Assembly: GCF_015278125.1 (NCBI RefSeq)
Contig: NZ_JADILO010000019.1
Location: forward strand, 24,251 to 88,250
From: Vibrio fluminensis
Lineage (GTDB): Bacteria > Pseudomonadota > Gammaproteobacteria > Enterobacterales > Vibrionaceae
Length of the DNA: 64,000 bases
Direction: 5' to 3'
The notes under the pieces were generated by a model, which saw nothing but the letters and a program-made list of their open reading frames with translations, had not been told where the DNA came from and did not search any database. Positions 52,231 to 60,011 of the stretch are shown here, piece after piece; the first letter of the stretch is position 1, and each line of letters opens with the position of its first letter. The position numbers were made by a program, and so were the translations under genes.

Positions 52231-53196
52231 ATGGATTGGCTTAATGACTTTGCTCCTCTATCGCACCAAGCCAGCGATACTCTTCCAGATCTTATGCTGA
52301 CCCATCTAAATTCATGGGGCGTTGTAACGCTGATCGGTAATGACGCAAAGTCATACCTACAAGGTCAGGTAACGTGTGACGTAGTGCAACTTGATAAAGC
52401 ACATTCAACCTTGGGTGCACAATGTGATGCAAAAGGTAAAGTCTGGTCTATTTTCCGCATATTCCATCATCAAGGCGGTTACGCTTTATTTCAGCCTAAG
52501 TCATCGATTGAAAAGCAGTTAAGCGAAATTAAGAAATACGCCATTTTCTCTAAAGTCGAAATTGAACAAAGTGATGCTATCTTACTTGGCGTGATGGGCA
52601 ATAATAGCTCGCAATTTGTCGATGGATTGAGTGACGAGCAAGGTGATGTACGCACCATCAATGGCGGGACAGCTGTGCGTATTGATCAGCAACGTTGGCT
52701 GCTAGTCATTGAACCAAATGCAGCAACTGAAATAGTTGAGAACTCTTCTGCTGAAAAAGTTGCTGAATCTTTATGGCGTCGTTTCGATATTGAAGCTGCA
52801 CTGCCGATTGTCGAGCAAGAAGAGCAAGCAGAACACATTCCACAAGCGTTAAACCTACACGCTTTACACGGTATTAGCTTTAAGAAAGGCTGCTATACCG
52901 GTCAAGAAACCGTTGCCCGTGCCAAATATCGTGGCATCAACAAACGCGGAATGTTCATTGTCAAAGGTCATACCGACAACGAGTTGGGCGAGCAAACTGA
53001 ACTTGAACGAGCCGTGGGCGATAACTGGCGAGGTGCAGGTAAACTGTTGGCTCACTACCGCTTTAGTGATGGTGATACCATTGGTTTGGTGATATTACCC
53101 AACAACCTTGAGCCAGAGACTCAACTACGTTTGGCCAGCCAACCTAAATCGGTTTGGACAATGCAACCTCTGCCTTACTCACTTGATGACGAATAA
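52231..53196 (+). CDS. ygfZ: Folate-dependent Fe-S/tRNA-modification protein YgfZ
   Basis: YgfZ uses tetrahydrofolate and supports iron-sulfur enzymes such as MiaB. The start [13 protein letters not shown], eight bases after AAGGA, gives 321 residues; 20 upstream codons were rejected. The GcvT-like fold is marked by [43 protein letters not shown], and the signature [19 protein letters not shown] with its conserved Cys. It overlaps the next gene by 11 bases and is divergent from sdhE. Confidence 0.95.
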   Translation: MDWLNDFAPLSHQASDTLPDLMLTHLNSWGVVTLIGNDAKSYLQGQVTCDVVQLDKAHSTLGAQCDAKGKVWSIFRIFHHQGGYALFQPKSSIEKQLSEIKKYAIFSKVEIEQSDAILLGVMGNNSSQFVDGLSDEQGDVRTINGGTAVRIDQQRWLLVIEPNAATEIVENSSAEKVAESLWRRFDIEAALPIVEQEEQAEHIPQALNLHALHGISFKKGCYTGQETVARAKYRGINKRGMFIVKGHTDNELGEQTELERAVGDNWRGAGKLLAHYRFSDGDTIGLVILPNNLEPETQLRLASQPKSVWTMQPLPYSLDDE

Positions 53197-53662
53197 CCCC
53201 TTTGCTACCACACTGACTCGCTATCTCGAACTGCAGCAGATTGAATTTCGCCTGCTGATGCATACAAGGCCAGCAGTCAGTATTGAAGATGCCGCCACTC
53301 AGCGCGGCATCCGACCCGCGCAGATGGTCAAGGCGATTTTGCTCCGAGATATGGGGGACTTGTATGCCTTGGCATGTGTTCCTGGCGATCAATCCGTCGA
53401 TCCGAAGAAAGTTCGCGCTCTGCTTGACTGCCGCCGTATGACTTGTGTCGACCTAAACGATGTTGAAAACATTACTGGTTATCAAATTGGTACCGTGACC
53501 CCTTTATTACTCAAACAACCGATGCCAATCATCTTTGACCCACGCTTGTTAGACGAAACCGAAGTCACGATTAGCAGCGGCAGTAATATGGCCGGAATCG
53601 CCCTCCAATGCCAAGATCTTGTTAAGCTTTGCGAACCAACCTTTGCTAACATATGTCGTTAA
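53186..53662 (+). CDS. YbaK/EbsC-type aminoacyl-tRNA deacylase domain protein
   Basis: The ATG inside the ygfZ end (overlap of 11 bases in another frame) starts a 158-residue YbaK-domain protein, [21 protein letters not shown]. Conserved features are [16 protein letters not shown] (the lysine of the family active site), [35 protein letters not shown] and the C-terminal [19 protein letters not shown] (GxxG loop). Family members hydrolyse mischarged tRNAs; which one is edited here is not known. Overlap suggests coupling with ygfZ. Confidence 0.85.
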   Translation: MTNNPFATTLTRYLELQQIEFRLLMHTRPAVSIEDAATQRGIRPAQMVKAILLRDMGDLYALACVPGDQSVDPKKVRALLDCRRMTCVDLNDVENITGYQIGTVTPLLLKQPMPIIFDPRLLDETEVTISSGSNMAGIALQCQDLVKLCEPTFANICR

Positions 53663-53791
53663 AGATCACACTTAGCATCTTTTGTCGCTAATTAAGTTCA
53701 CTACAAATGGGATCAAAACCACAATAAATGCCATTTACACCACAAATTTTTATTCACAATGTTCGCATATATAGTCGCTGGGTGTTTTTTG

Positions 53792-53970
53792 TACTATTCT
53801 AGTAACACTATTCACATTACGGTAACTTTATGAGCAAGCCCCCTTTTTTCAGGCTCTCATCGTGCCAATACAATGTTGATAGTAAAAAGAGGAAATCTAC
53901 TTAACTGAAGATATTCTCTTTTGTGTAATGCATCTGTGACTATTCGCCCGCCTGAAGCGGGCTTTTTTTT
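53792..53970 (+). ncRNA. Candidate small RNA of about 167 nt between the YbaK gene and ytfK
   Basis: A possible -10, TACTAT (53792-53797), would start a transcript near 53804; its -35 is poor. Three structures follow: ATGAG-CA-AGCC / GGCT-CTCAT (53830-53860) with a pyrimidine loop CCCTTTTTTCA; AAAAGAG / CTCTTTT (53885-53922); and a strong terminator GCCCGC / GCGGGC with eight T (53946-53970). No open frame is credible. The terminator is 280 bases past the YbaK stop, so it could instead end a long YbaK mRNA, but the ordered hairpins favour an independent or processed small RNA. No known family was recognised. Confidence 0.55.
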
Positions 53971-53990
53971 GTCTAAAAATTTACCTTTTT

Positions 53991-54018
53991 TTAACAAGAT
54001 AAACCTTTGTTGTACTAT
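53991..54018 (+). promoter_or_regulatory. Candidate promoter for the ytfK homologue
   Basis: TTAACA (53991-53996), a 16-base spacer and TACTAT (54013-54018) give a reasonable sigma-70 promoter with a start near 54025, leaving a leader of about 240 bases. It shares the 12-mer TTGTACTATTCT with the upstream small-RNA promoter region (53789-53800). Confidence 0.55.
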
Positions 54019-54117
54019 TCTTATTCTTGTCATCTAAAAGTGGTCTACTGCCACTTCCACTACGTATAAATTTCAGTTCCTGCTACAGAACAATTATGAG
54101 GTAAAAGTCACGCTAAT

Positions 54118-54163
54118 TTGGAGATACGTCGGTAGATTTGCATACAGCAACACAAATCTCCAA
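54118..54163 (+). promoter_or_regulatory. Mutually exclusive stems in the ytfK leader
   Basis: TTGGAGAT (54118-54125) pairs perfectly with ATCTCCAA (54156-54163). AGATTTG (54134-54140) pairs perfectly with CAAATCT (54153-54159). The two 3' arms share 54156-54159, so only one stem can form at a time. This could be a regulatory switch; it could also be chance. It lies 100 bases before ytfK. Confidence 0.4.
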
Positions 54164-54262
54164 CTTGTTACAAATAACTGCACATTCCCCCATTACTATC
54201 ACACTTTTTAAAATAGGGAATACGTATAATCCCAGTGCTTGCTAAACATGAAGGATACATTT

Positions 54263-54469
54263 ATGAGACTGTTTAAGCGCTATACACCAAGTATGATTGC
54301 TAAACACGTAAGTCGGCTATTTAAAGGAAGAATCTATATCTATGGCGTCGGTAAGTTTGAGTTTGATAACGGTAAACTTATCCTTCCAGAGAGAGCAGAG
54401 CGAAGACACTATCAAGCTGTCAAAGAAGTAAATCAGGAAATTATGAAGTTGCGTTGCGCATACGCGTAG
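54263..54469 (+). CDS. ytfK: YtfK-family (DUF1107) small protein
   Basis: The ATG at 54263, seven bases after AAGGA, gives 68 residues, the length of E. coli YtfK, and the sequence aligns along its length: MRLFKRYTPSMIAKHVSRLF against the E. coli [20 protein letters not shown], then FKGRIYIYGVGKFEFDNGKL. In E. coli YtfK binds SpoT and tilts it toward (p)ppGpp synthesis under phosphate or fatty-acid starvation. Here relA is in the same window but spoT is not. Upstream ATGs at 54248 and the TTG frame start at 54239 lack a ribosome binding site. Confidence 0.88.
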   Translation: MRLFKRYTPSMIAKHVSRLFKGRIYIYGVGKFEFDNGKLILPERAERRHYQAVKEVNQEIMKLRCAYA

Positions 54470-54483
54470 CGTGATAAAGAATT

Positions 54484-54518
54484 AAAAAAAACGGGTTGGC
54501 CATGCCAACCCGTTTTTT
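54484..54518. terminator. Bidirectional terminator between ytfK and ubiI
   Basis: AAAAAACGGGTTGGC / GCCAACCCGTTTTTT around an AT loop between convergent stops, with A and T runs on both sides. Confidence 0.95.
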
Positions 54519-54521
54519 ATA

Positions 54522-55751
54522 CTAGAATTCTGTCGAAGAAAGCGAATACTTGGCTAGTTCCGGCAAATCACCTTTTAACCCTAATGCACGCTTCATGATT
54601 TCATCTTTCGCACCAGGCAATTGACCAGCAAGCTTCATCCCAATACCACGAATAAGCTTCTTGGCTGGGTTATCGCCTTCAAACAAGTCTTTAAAGCCTT
54701 GCATCGCAGCAATCATTTTTGCTGCTTCGGCTTTACGCCAACGCTCATAGCCACGTAAATTACGTTTAGTGCCAATATCTTGTCCTGCTTGCCACAAAGC
54801 AATCAGTTCTTGAGCAAGACTGGCCGCATCGAGTAGACCTAAGTTCACACCTTGCCCCGCGAGTGGGTGAATAGTGTGTGCCGCATCGCCAACAAGCGCC
54901 ACTCGCTCAGTGACAAAATCACGGGCATAGCGCATTTTCAACGGGAAAGCGAAACGCTCACCAATCACTTCACACATGCCAAGGCGAGCACCAAATTCCG
55001 CAGTCAACGCTTTGTTAAACTCAAGTTTGTCCATCGCGACCAAACGTTCAGCGCGGCTTGGTTCGGTTGACCACACAATAGAGCTCATCTGACTACCACT
55101 CATTGGCAAAAAGGCAAGCGGTCCTTGCGGGGTGAAAGTTTGACGCGCAACTTTCTCATGTGGCTCTTGAGTCCAAACATTGGCAACTAATGCACTGTGA
55201 CCATAATCCCAATGAGTCAGAGGAATATCTTGCTGGCGACGAACCCAAGAATTAGCGCCATCCGCCCCCACTACCAATTTTGCCGTGAGTGATTGCCCAT
55301 TATCTAAAGTTAACCAAGCTTCGCTTTCGCCAATTGCCATGGTTTGACACTGTGCTGGCATAAACAAGGTAACATTACTTTGTTTTTGCACCTGCTCTAG
55401 CAATGCCAATTGAATCACGCGGTTTTCGACAATATGACCAAGGTCCGGTTGAGCCATTTTCTTCGCATCAAACTCAATACGCGCAAAGCTATCTTGCTCC
55501 CACACTTCCATCGCCATATAGGGTGCAGCGCGGCGGTCAACAATGCCTTGCCAAGCCCCGAGGTTACGTAAAATGGTTTCACTAGAGCGGCTTAAGGCTG
55601 ACACACGCACGTCTGGTAATTCTTGCAACTCGTTATCCGGAGCACGGCTTTCAATAATCGCAATTCGTAACTCAGAGTCTTTGAGCGCCGCCGCGAGAGC
55701 TAAACCAACCATGCCACCGCCAACAATGGCAATATCTACGCTTTGCATCAT
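54522..55751 (-). CDS. ubiI: Ubiquinone C5-hydroxylase UbiI (VisC)
   Basis: UbiI is a FAD monooxygenase of ubiquinone synthesis that hydroxylates C5. The 409-residue product shows the dinucleotide motif DIAIVGGGMVGLALAAAL, the DG motif KLVVGADGANSWVRR, and the GD motif RVALVGDAAHTIHPLAGQGVNLGLLDA. It follows ubiH by 21 bases and forms ygfB-ubiH-ubiI, the E. coli order without pepP. Adjacent ATG codons make the start ambiguous by one residue. Separation from UbiF-type relatives rests on context. Confidence 0.93.
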   Translation of the reverse strand: MMQSVDIAIVGGGMVGLALAAALKDSELRIAIIESRAPDNELQELPDVRVSALSRSSETILRNLGAWQGIVDRRAAPYMAMEVWEQDSFARIEFDAKKMAQPDLGHIVENRVIQLALLEQVQKQSNVTLFMPAQCQTMAIGESEAWLTLDNGQSLTAKLVVGADGANSWVRRQQDIPLTHWDYGHSALVANVWTQEPHEKVARQTFTPQGPLAFLPMSGSQMSSIVWSTEPSRAERLVAMDKLEFNKALTAEFGARLGMCEVIGERFAFPLKMRYARDFVTERVALVGDAAHTIHPLAGQGVNLGLLDAASLAQELIALWQAGQDIGTKRNLRGYERWRKAEAAKMIAAMQGFKDLFEGDNPAKKLIRGIGMKLAGQLPGAKDEIMKRALGLKGDLPELAKYSLSSTEF

Positions 55752-55772
55752 GTATTTAAATCCTTCTTAGCG

Positions 55773-56951
55773 CTAACGCGCAACTAAACCTAATGTTCTT
55801 TGCTGTAATGGGGCTTTGAGCGGAGGAAGATTATCCATCAACGCCAAGCCTAAGTTGCGACCGATACGTAGCGATAGGTAATCATTGGAAAATAGATGTA
55901 CCAAGGATGATGTCAAGGTAATAGTACCGACGCGATCGCTTTCTCTGCGCTGCTTAAACGCACTTAATACCGAATAAGCACCGACATCCTCTAAAGACGC
56001 CATCATCTGTTCAGCTAGGCTCGCAACATCACGAATACCTAAGTTAAAGCCTTGACCCGCAATCGGGTGCAAGGTTTGCGCAGCATTGCCGACAATCGCA
56101 AATCGATGTGAAGTATTCTGCTCACGATAACGCAGCAATAACGGATAGCTGGCGCGAGTGCCAACTTGCGTTAATCGCCCCAAACGCCAACCAAAATCGT
56201 ATTGCAGCTGTTCGAGAAATGCCTCATCGTTCATTTGCAGCACTTGTTGGGCTGCTTCAGGACGAAGACACCATACCAAAGACATTCGATTATCACTCAT
56301 TGGCAGTAATGCCACCGGCCCTTGCGATGTAAAGCGCTCAAAGGCACGCCCTTGATGAGCTTGTTCGGTGCAGATATTGGCAATAACGGCGACTTGGTCA
56401 AAGTCATGTTCACTTAGGGCAATACCCAATTGCTCACAGCAAGAAGAGATAGCGCCGTCAGCAGCCACCAACAGTTTGCACTGTAACTGCTGACCACTTT
56501 TCAGACTGACTACATTGTAGCTTTGTGTTCGCTCAACCGTTTCAACCGCCTCTGGACTGAGTAATTCAATCTGAGCACACTGAGCGATTTTCTGCTGATA
56601 AATGCGACCAACATCGGCCAACTCAACCACATAACCCAATGCCGACACATTGAGGTCCTGATGATCTATCTCCGTCATACCTGCATGAGAGCGATCAGAG
56701 ACATGTATATGTTTGATTGCTGTCGCGACAGGCGCAATATCTTGCCACAACTCCAATTGCTGTAAAATCTGTACAGTGCCGAATGAAAGCGCAATAGAGC
56801 GAGAGTCAAACCCTGGGTGAGCTTGGTGATCAACAGGAAATGGCTCTACAACAGCAACGCTGAGCTTTCCTTTTGATAATGTATCCAGTGCCAAAGCAAG
56901 CGTCATACCTGCCATTGCGCCACCAGCAATTACCACATCAAACTGCTTCAT
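55773..56951 (-). CDS. ubiH: Ubiquinone C6-hydroxylase UbiH (2-octaprenyl-6-methoxyphenol hydroxylase)
   Basis: UbiH hydroxylates the ring of the ubiquinone precursor. The 392-residue FAD monooxygenase has FDVVIAGGAMAGMTLALALD, KLLVAADGAISSCCEQLG and RFAIVGNAAQTLHPIAGQGFNLGIRD, the last a GN variant of the usual GD motif. The gene is 14 bases after ygfB and 21 before ubiI, implying one transcript. It resembles ubiI in layout but differs throughout, so this is an old paralogous pair. Confidence 0.93.
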   Translation of the reverse strand: MKQFDVVIAGGAMAGMTLALALDTLSKGKLSVAVVEPFPVDHQAHPGFDSRSIALSFGTVQILQQLELWQDIAPVATAIKHIHVSDRSHAGMTEIDHQDLNVSALGYVVELADVGRIYQQKIAQCAQIELLSPEAVETVERTQSYNVVSLKSGQQLQCKLLVAADGAISSCCEQLGIALSEHDFDQVAVIANICTEQAHQGRAFERFTSQGPVALLPMSDNRMSLVWCLRPEAAQQVLQMNDEAFLEQLQYDFGWRLGRLTQVGTRASYPLLLRYREQNTSHRFAIVGNAAQTLHPIAGQGFNLGIRDVASLAEQMMASLEDVGAYSVLSAFKQRRESDRVGTITLTSSLVHLFSNDYLSLRIGRNLGLALMDNLPPLKAPLQQRTLGLVAR

Positions 56952-56965
56952 TTTACAAAACCCAC

Positions 56966-57544
56966 TTAGTGAATGGTTGGCGCTGGCTCTTGAGGAGCCG
57001 GCTTTTGTCCAAACTCAGCGTGAATAGTCAACACACACACTTTAATATGCTCAATCACTTGTTCCAGCAATACGGCTTGCTCTTGCATGTCATCTTCTTC
57101 ATCAATACCGAGTTTAGCAATCTCTTCAAGATCACTCAGAGCCTCTTTCGCTTGAGTCGATGCTTTCTTTAGATCTGCTGCAACTAAACCCAGACCGGAA
57201 ATAAAATGATTCACCCAATCGGCTACGCCATCCGCCAAGTCAAACAGGGTTGCACTCGCCTCTTCATCTGGCAGTAATAGCCCAAGCTCCATATCGGTGC
57301 CAGTGATCTCTTTGGTCGTCACATCTAAAGTCTGCTGTGCAAACTTCAATACTTTATCAGGCCATCCCATACCTTCACTGGTGTAGTCAAAAATCAGCGG
57401 TTGCCAGCTTTTATCACTTAAACTCAAACCGCCACTCAACATGCCCGTCAATAGGCCATGTAGCTCTGATGGATTAACGGCTAAGCCCGCAGATTGCAAT
57501 TCAGTTGCGAAGGTTAAGTAATCTGGAAGGGTGATGTTACTCAT
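56966..57544 (-). CDS. ygfB: UPF0149 family protein YgfB
   Basis: The start [20 protein letters not shown] gives 192 residues, the family length; the frame continues 35 codons further with no support. The product is soluble and helical, with [31 protein letters not shown] and [18 protein letters not shown] as family marks. In Pseudomonas a YgfB homologue affects beta-lactam resistance through ampDh3, but its role in Vibrio is unknown. It heads ygfB-ubiH-ubiI and is divergent from zapA. Confidence 0.92.
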   Translation of the reverse strand: MSNITLPDYLTFATELQSAGLAVNPSELHGLLTGMLSGGLSLSDKSWQPLIFDYTSEGMGWPDKVLKFAQQTLDVTTKEITGTDMELGLLLPDEEASATLFDLADGVADWVNHFISGLGLVAADLKKASTQAKEALSDLEEIAKLGIDEEDDMQEQAVLLEQVIEHIKVCVLTIHAEFGQKPAPQEPAPTIH

Positions 57545-57778
57545 GGATAAACCTAATTTTGCAAAATAATACTTAATCCTACCACTTAGATGGATTAGCG
57601 AAAATGTACAAGCCACGAATAATGAGCGCCTTTTACACAATTTGCCCAATTACTGTGTGATCGCCCTTTGTTTTGGCTTTGTTGCACGGGAAAGACTTGA
57701 ATCTTAACAACGCTTTTTCTATAGTTTCCCCCTCGGTGATGGTCTGCATTATCACCTTAATTTAAGTGTAGAGTGGAT

Positions 57779-58108
57779 ATGAGTAGCCAAGCGGTAGAAG
57801 TTGAAATTTTAGGTAAGTTAACCAGAGTTAACTGCCCAGCGGGTCAGGAAGAAGCGCTGCTTCAAGCTGCCAAACGACTGAATGATCGTTTGAGAGACAT
57901 GACCGATAAAACCAAAGTGACCAACGAGGTGCATCTTTTGACCATCGCGGCGCTTAACTTTTGCTATGACTTGGAAACTCGTGACAGCTCTACCAACGAA
58001 CAGCTAGAGTTGCAACAGCAGCTCAATGAGAGAATGGAGAAGCTCTCAACATCACTTGATGATGCGCTAAATAAAGTACAGCCAGGAAAGCCGTCACCTT
58101 TAGCTTAA
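57779..58108 (+). CDS. zapA: Cell division protein ZapA
   Basis: ZapA bundles FtsZ filaments at mid-cell. The start MSSQAVEVEILGKLTRVNCP gives 109 residues, as in E. coli. The N-terminal globular domain ends with EVHLLTIAALNFCYDLETRD, and the C-terminal half is a long coiled coil (EQLELQQQLNERMEKLSTSLDDALNKV) that forms the tetramer. A GTG two codons upstream is possible. It is followed by 6S RNA and fau, the E. coli order. Confidence 0.95.
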   Translation: MSSQAVEVEILGKLTRVNCPAGQEEALLQAAKRLNDRLRDMTDKTKVTNEVHLLTIAALNFCYDLETRDSSTNEQLELQQQLNERMEKLSTSLDDALNKVQPGKPSPLA

Positions 58109-58134
58109 AAAAACATCTCTTGATTGCAGAGTAG

Positions 58135-58163
58135 CTGACTAAACTTACTCAGTGCGATACAAT
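58135..58163 (+). promoter_or_regulatory. Sigma-70 promoter of 6S RNA
   Basis: CTGACT (58135-58140), 17-base spacer, TACAAT (58158-58163), about 10 bases before the 6S start. Confidence 0.75.
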
Positions 58164-58173
58164 CAAGATCCAG

Positions 58174-58359
58174 ATTTACCCTGGAGTGTACGTTAGTGGG
58201 ATTATGTCCCTGAGCCGATAAGCAATCCTTAAGGGTTAGTACTTGAAGGCTATTGAGCAAGCTCGGCACGTACCGAGAAGCCTACGGTCATCATTGCTGA
58301 TCCGCCTTGAACCAGCTGGTTCAAGGGTCTAAATCTCCAACGGCACTCTGGGGTATCCT
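58174..58359 (+). ncRNA. ssrS: 6S RNA
   Basis: 6S RNA mimics an open promoter and sequesters sigma-70 RNA polymerase in stationary phase. The sequence matches the E. coli molecule at the diagnostic blocks CCCTGAGCCGATA, GCTCGGCACGTACCGAGAAGCC and CCTTGAACC...GGTTCAAGGG. The closing stem forms between ACCCTGGAGTG (58178-58188) and CACTCTGGGGT (near 58345-58355), with a purine-rich bulge between. It lies between zapA and fau, where E. coli has it. Ends are estimated to within several bases; the hairpin GGGTATC/GATACCC at 58352-58370 may set the 3' end. Confidence 0.95.
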
Positions 58360-58389
58360 TCGATACCCTTCCTATACTCGGGTATCTGC

Positions 58390-58986
58390 ATGAATCTTTC
58401 ACGACAAGAATTTCGTCAGCAAATTCGCCAACTCAGACGACAACTCTCTCCACAGTTTCAACTGCACTCAGGGATTGAACTCGTCAAACAATTTTCGGCT
58501 CTGCCAGAATTAGCCACCGCACAACATATCGCCCTCTATCTCAGTGCCGATGGCGAAGTAGATACCCAACCACTGATTGAATGGCTATGGCGGCAAGGCA
58601 AACAAGTCTATCTACCAGTGATTCACCCTTTCTCTAAAGGCCATCTGCTTTTCCTTCATTACCAAGCTGATACTGAAATGGTGTTGAATCAATACCGCAT
58701 TCTTGAACCGAAGCTCAAACAACCGCTGATTCAACCACTCGCCAAACTCGACCTTATTTGTACTCCGTTAGTTGCCTTCGACTCGACCGGTCATCGTCTT
58801 GGTATGGGTGGGGGCTATTACGATCGTACCTTAGAAGCGTGGTTTAAACATGGACAAGGCGCCAAACCAATTGGCTTGGCACACGACTGCCAGCATGTCA
58901 GCCGATTACCCATTGAGTCTTGGGACGTACCACTACCAAAAATAGTGACACCAAGCAGAGTTTGGCATTGGGAAAGTCATCTCTGA
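58390..58986 (+). CDS. fau: 5-formyltetrahydrofolate cyclo-ligase family protein
   Basis: This enzyme (YgfA) converts 5-formyltetrahydrofolate to methenyl-tetrahydrofolate with ATP. The 198-residue product shows LSRQEFRQQIRQLRRQLS at the N-terminus, ALYLSADGEVDTQPLIEWLW, and the signature PLVAFDSTGHRLGMGGGYYDRTLE. It lies directly after 6S RNA and is probably processed from the same transcript, as in E. coli where it affects persistence. Confidence 0.96.
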   Translation: MNLSRQEFRQQIRQLRRQLSPQFQLHSGIELVKQFSALPELATAQHIALYLSADGEVDTQPLIEWLWRQGKQVYLPVIHPFSKGHLLFLHYQADTEMVLNQYRILEPKLKQPLIQPLAKLDLICTPLVAFDSTGHRLGMGGGYYDRTLEAWFKHGQGAKPIGLAHDCQHVSRLPIESWDVPLPKIVTPSRVWHWESHL

Positions 58987-59040
58987 GGGTATATAATCCG
59001 CCGCGCAAACGTTAACTATCCATCCAGTTAGGAGATGAGC

Positions 59041-59697
59041 ATGACTCAAGATGAAATGAAAAAAGAAGCAGGTTGGGCTGCGCTTAAGTATGTAGAGAAA
59101 GACAGCATTGTAGGCGTAGGTACTGGCTCAACAGTAAATCACTTCATCGATGCACTAGGTTCAATTAAAGATGACATCAAAGGTGCGGTATCAAGCTCAG
59201 AAGCATCAACACAACGCCTAAAAGATCTAGGCATTGAAGTATTCGATTGCAATGACGTTATCAAGCTCGACATCTACGTTGATGGCGCGGATGAAATCAA
59301 TGCTTATCGCGATATGATCAAAGGTGGCGGTGCAGCACTAACTCGTGAAAAGATCGTGGCAGCAATTTCAGAAAAATTCATCTGTATCGTCGACGACACA
59401 AAAGCGGTTGATATCCTAGGTCAATTCCCACTTCCAGTTGAAGTTATTCCGATGGCACGTTCATACGTCGCGCGTGAACTTGTAAAACTGGGTGGTGATC
59501 CAGCTTACCGTGAAGGAGTTATCACAGACAACGGCAACGTGATCTTAGATGTGCACAACATGCAGATCGTCAATCCTAAAGAGATGGAACGTGCTATCAA
59601 CGCTATCCCTGGCGTGGTTACTGTTGGTCTATTTGCAGCTCGCGGCGCGGATGTGGTGATCACAGGTACACCAAACGGTGCAAAAATCGAAGAATAA
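59041..59697 (+). CDS. rpiA: Ribose 5-phosphate isomerase A
   Basis: RpiA interconverts ribose 5-phosphate and ribulose 5-phosphate. The start [19 protein letters not shown], six bases after AGGAG, gives 218 residues; an ATG two codons upstream lies too close to the ribosome binding site. Motifs: [45 protein letters not shown]. It lies between fau and serA with its own terminator, the arrangement of Vibrio and of E. coli in mirror. Confidence 0.98.
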   Translation: MTQDEMKKEAGWAALKYVEKDSIVGVGTGSTVNHFIDALGSIKDDIKGAVSSSEASTQRLKDLGIEVFDCNDVIKLDIYVDGADEINAYRDMIKGGGAALTREKIVAAISEKFICIVDDTKAVDILGQFPLPVEVIPMARSYVARELVKLGGDPAYREGVITDNGNVILDVHNMQIVNPKEMERAINAIPGVVTVGLFAARGADVVITGTPNGAKIEE

Positions 59698-59783
59698 TAG
59701 CGACTGTCAGTGATATCGATTTGACGCCAATAATGCATCACTTATCGAACAATCACTCACTCGACTTTCTGTTATTTCATTAC

Positions 59784-59817
59784 AAGCGACCCTTATTTGG
59801 GTCGCTTTTGTATTTTT
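59784..59817 (+). terminator. Intrinsic terminator of rpiA
   Basis: AAGCGACCC / GGGTCGCTT hairpin with TTATTT loop, then TTGTATTTTT, 87 bases after the rpiA stop. Confidence 0.9.
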
Positions 59818-59901
59818 CTTGCCTAAAAATTATTCATTATTCCGTAATTTTCTTACCCAAAGCCAAATTTTTTTGTTAACTTAATGAGCAGAAGACGCAC
59901 A

Positions 59902-59917
59902 AGGAAAACGTTTGCGC
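59902..59917 (+). promoter_or_regulatory. PurR-like operator upstream of serA
   Basis: AGGAAAACGTTTGCGC matches the PurR operator form ACGAAAACGTTTGCGT at 14 of 16 positions. A possible -10, TTATAA, follows at 59921-59926. Serine and one-carbon synthesis are linked to purine supply, so control of serA by PurR is plausible, but this is inferred only. The 314-base region between rpiA and serA otherwise holds the rpiA terminator. Confidence 0.45.
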
Positions 59918-60011
59918 TCCTTATAAGAGGTTAATGAATGGTCTGTTTTTATCTCTTTGATGCAATGTGCGCCAGTTAAGCCCCCTTTCCCCCATTTTAA
60001 GGACGAAGATA

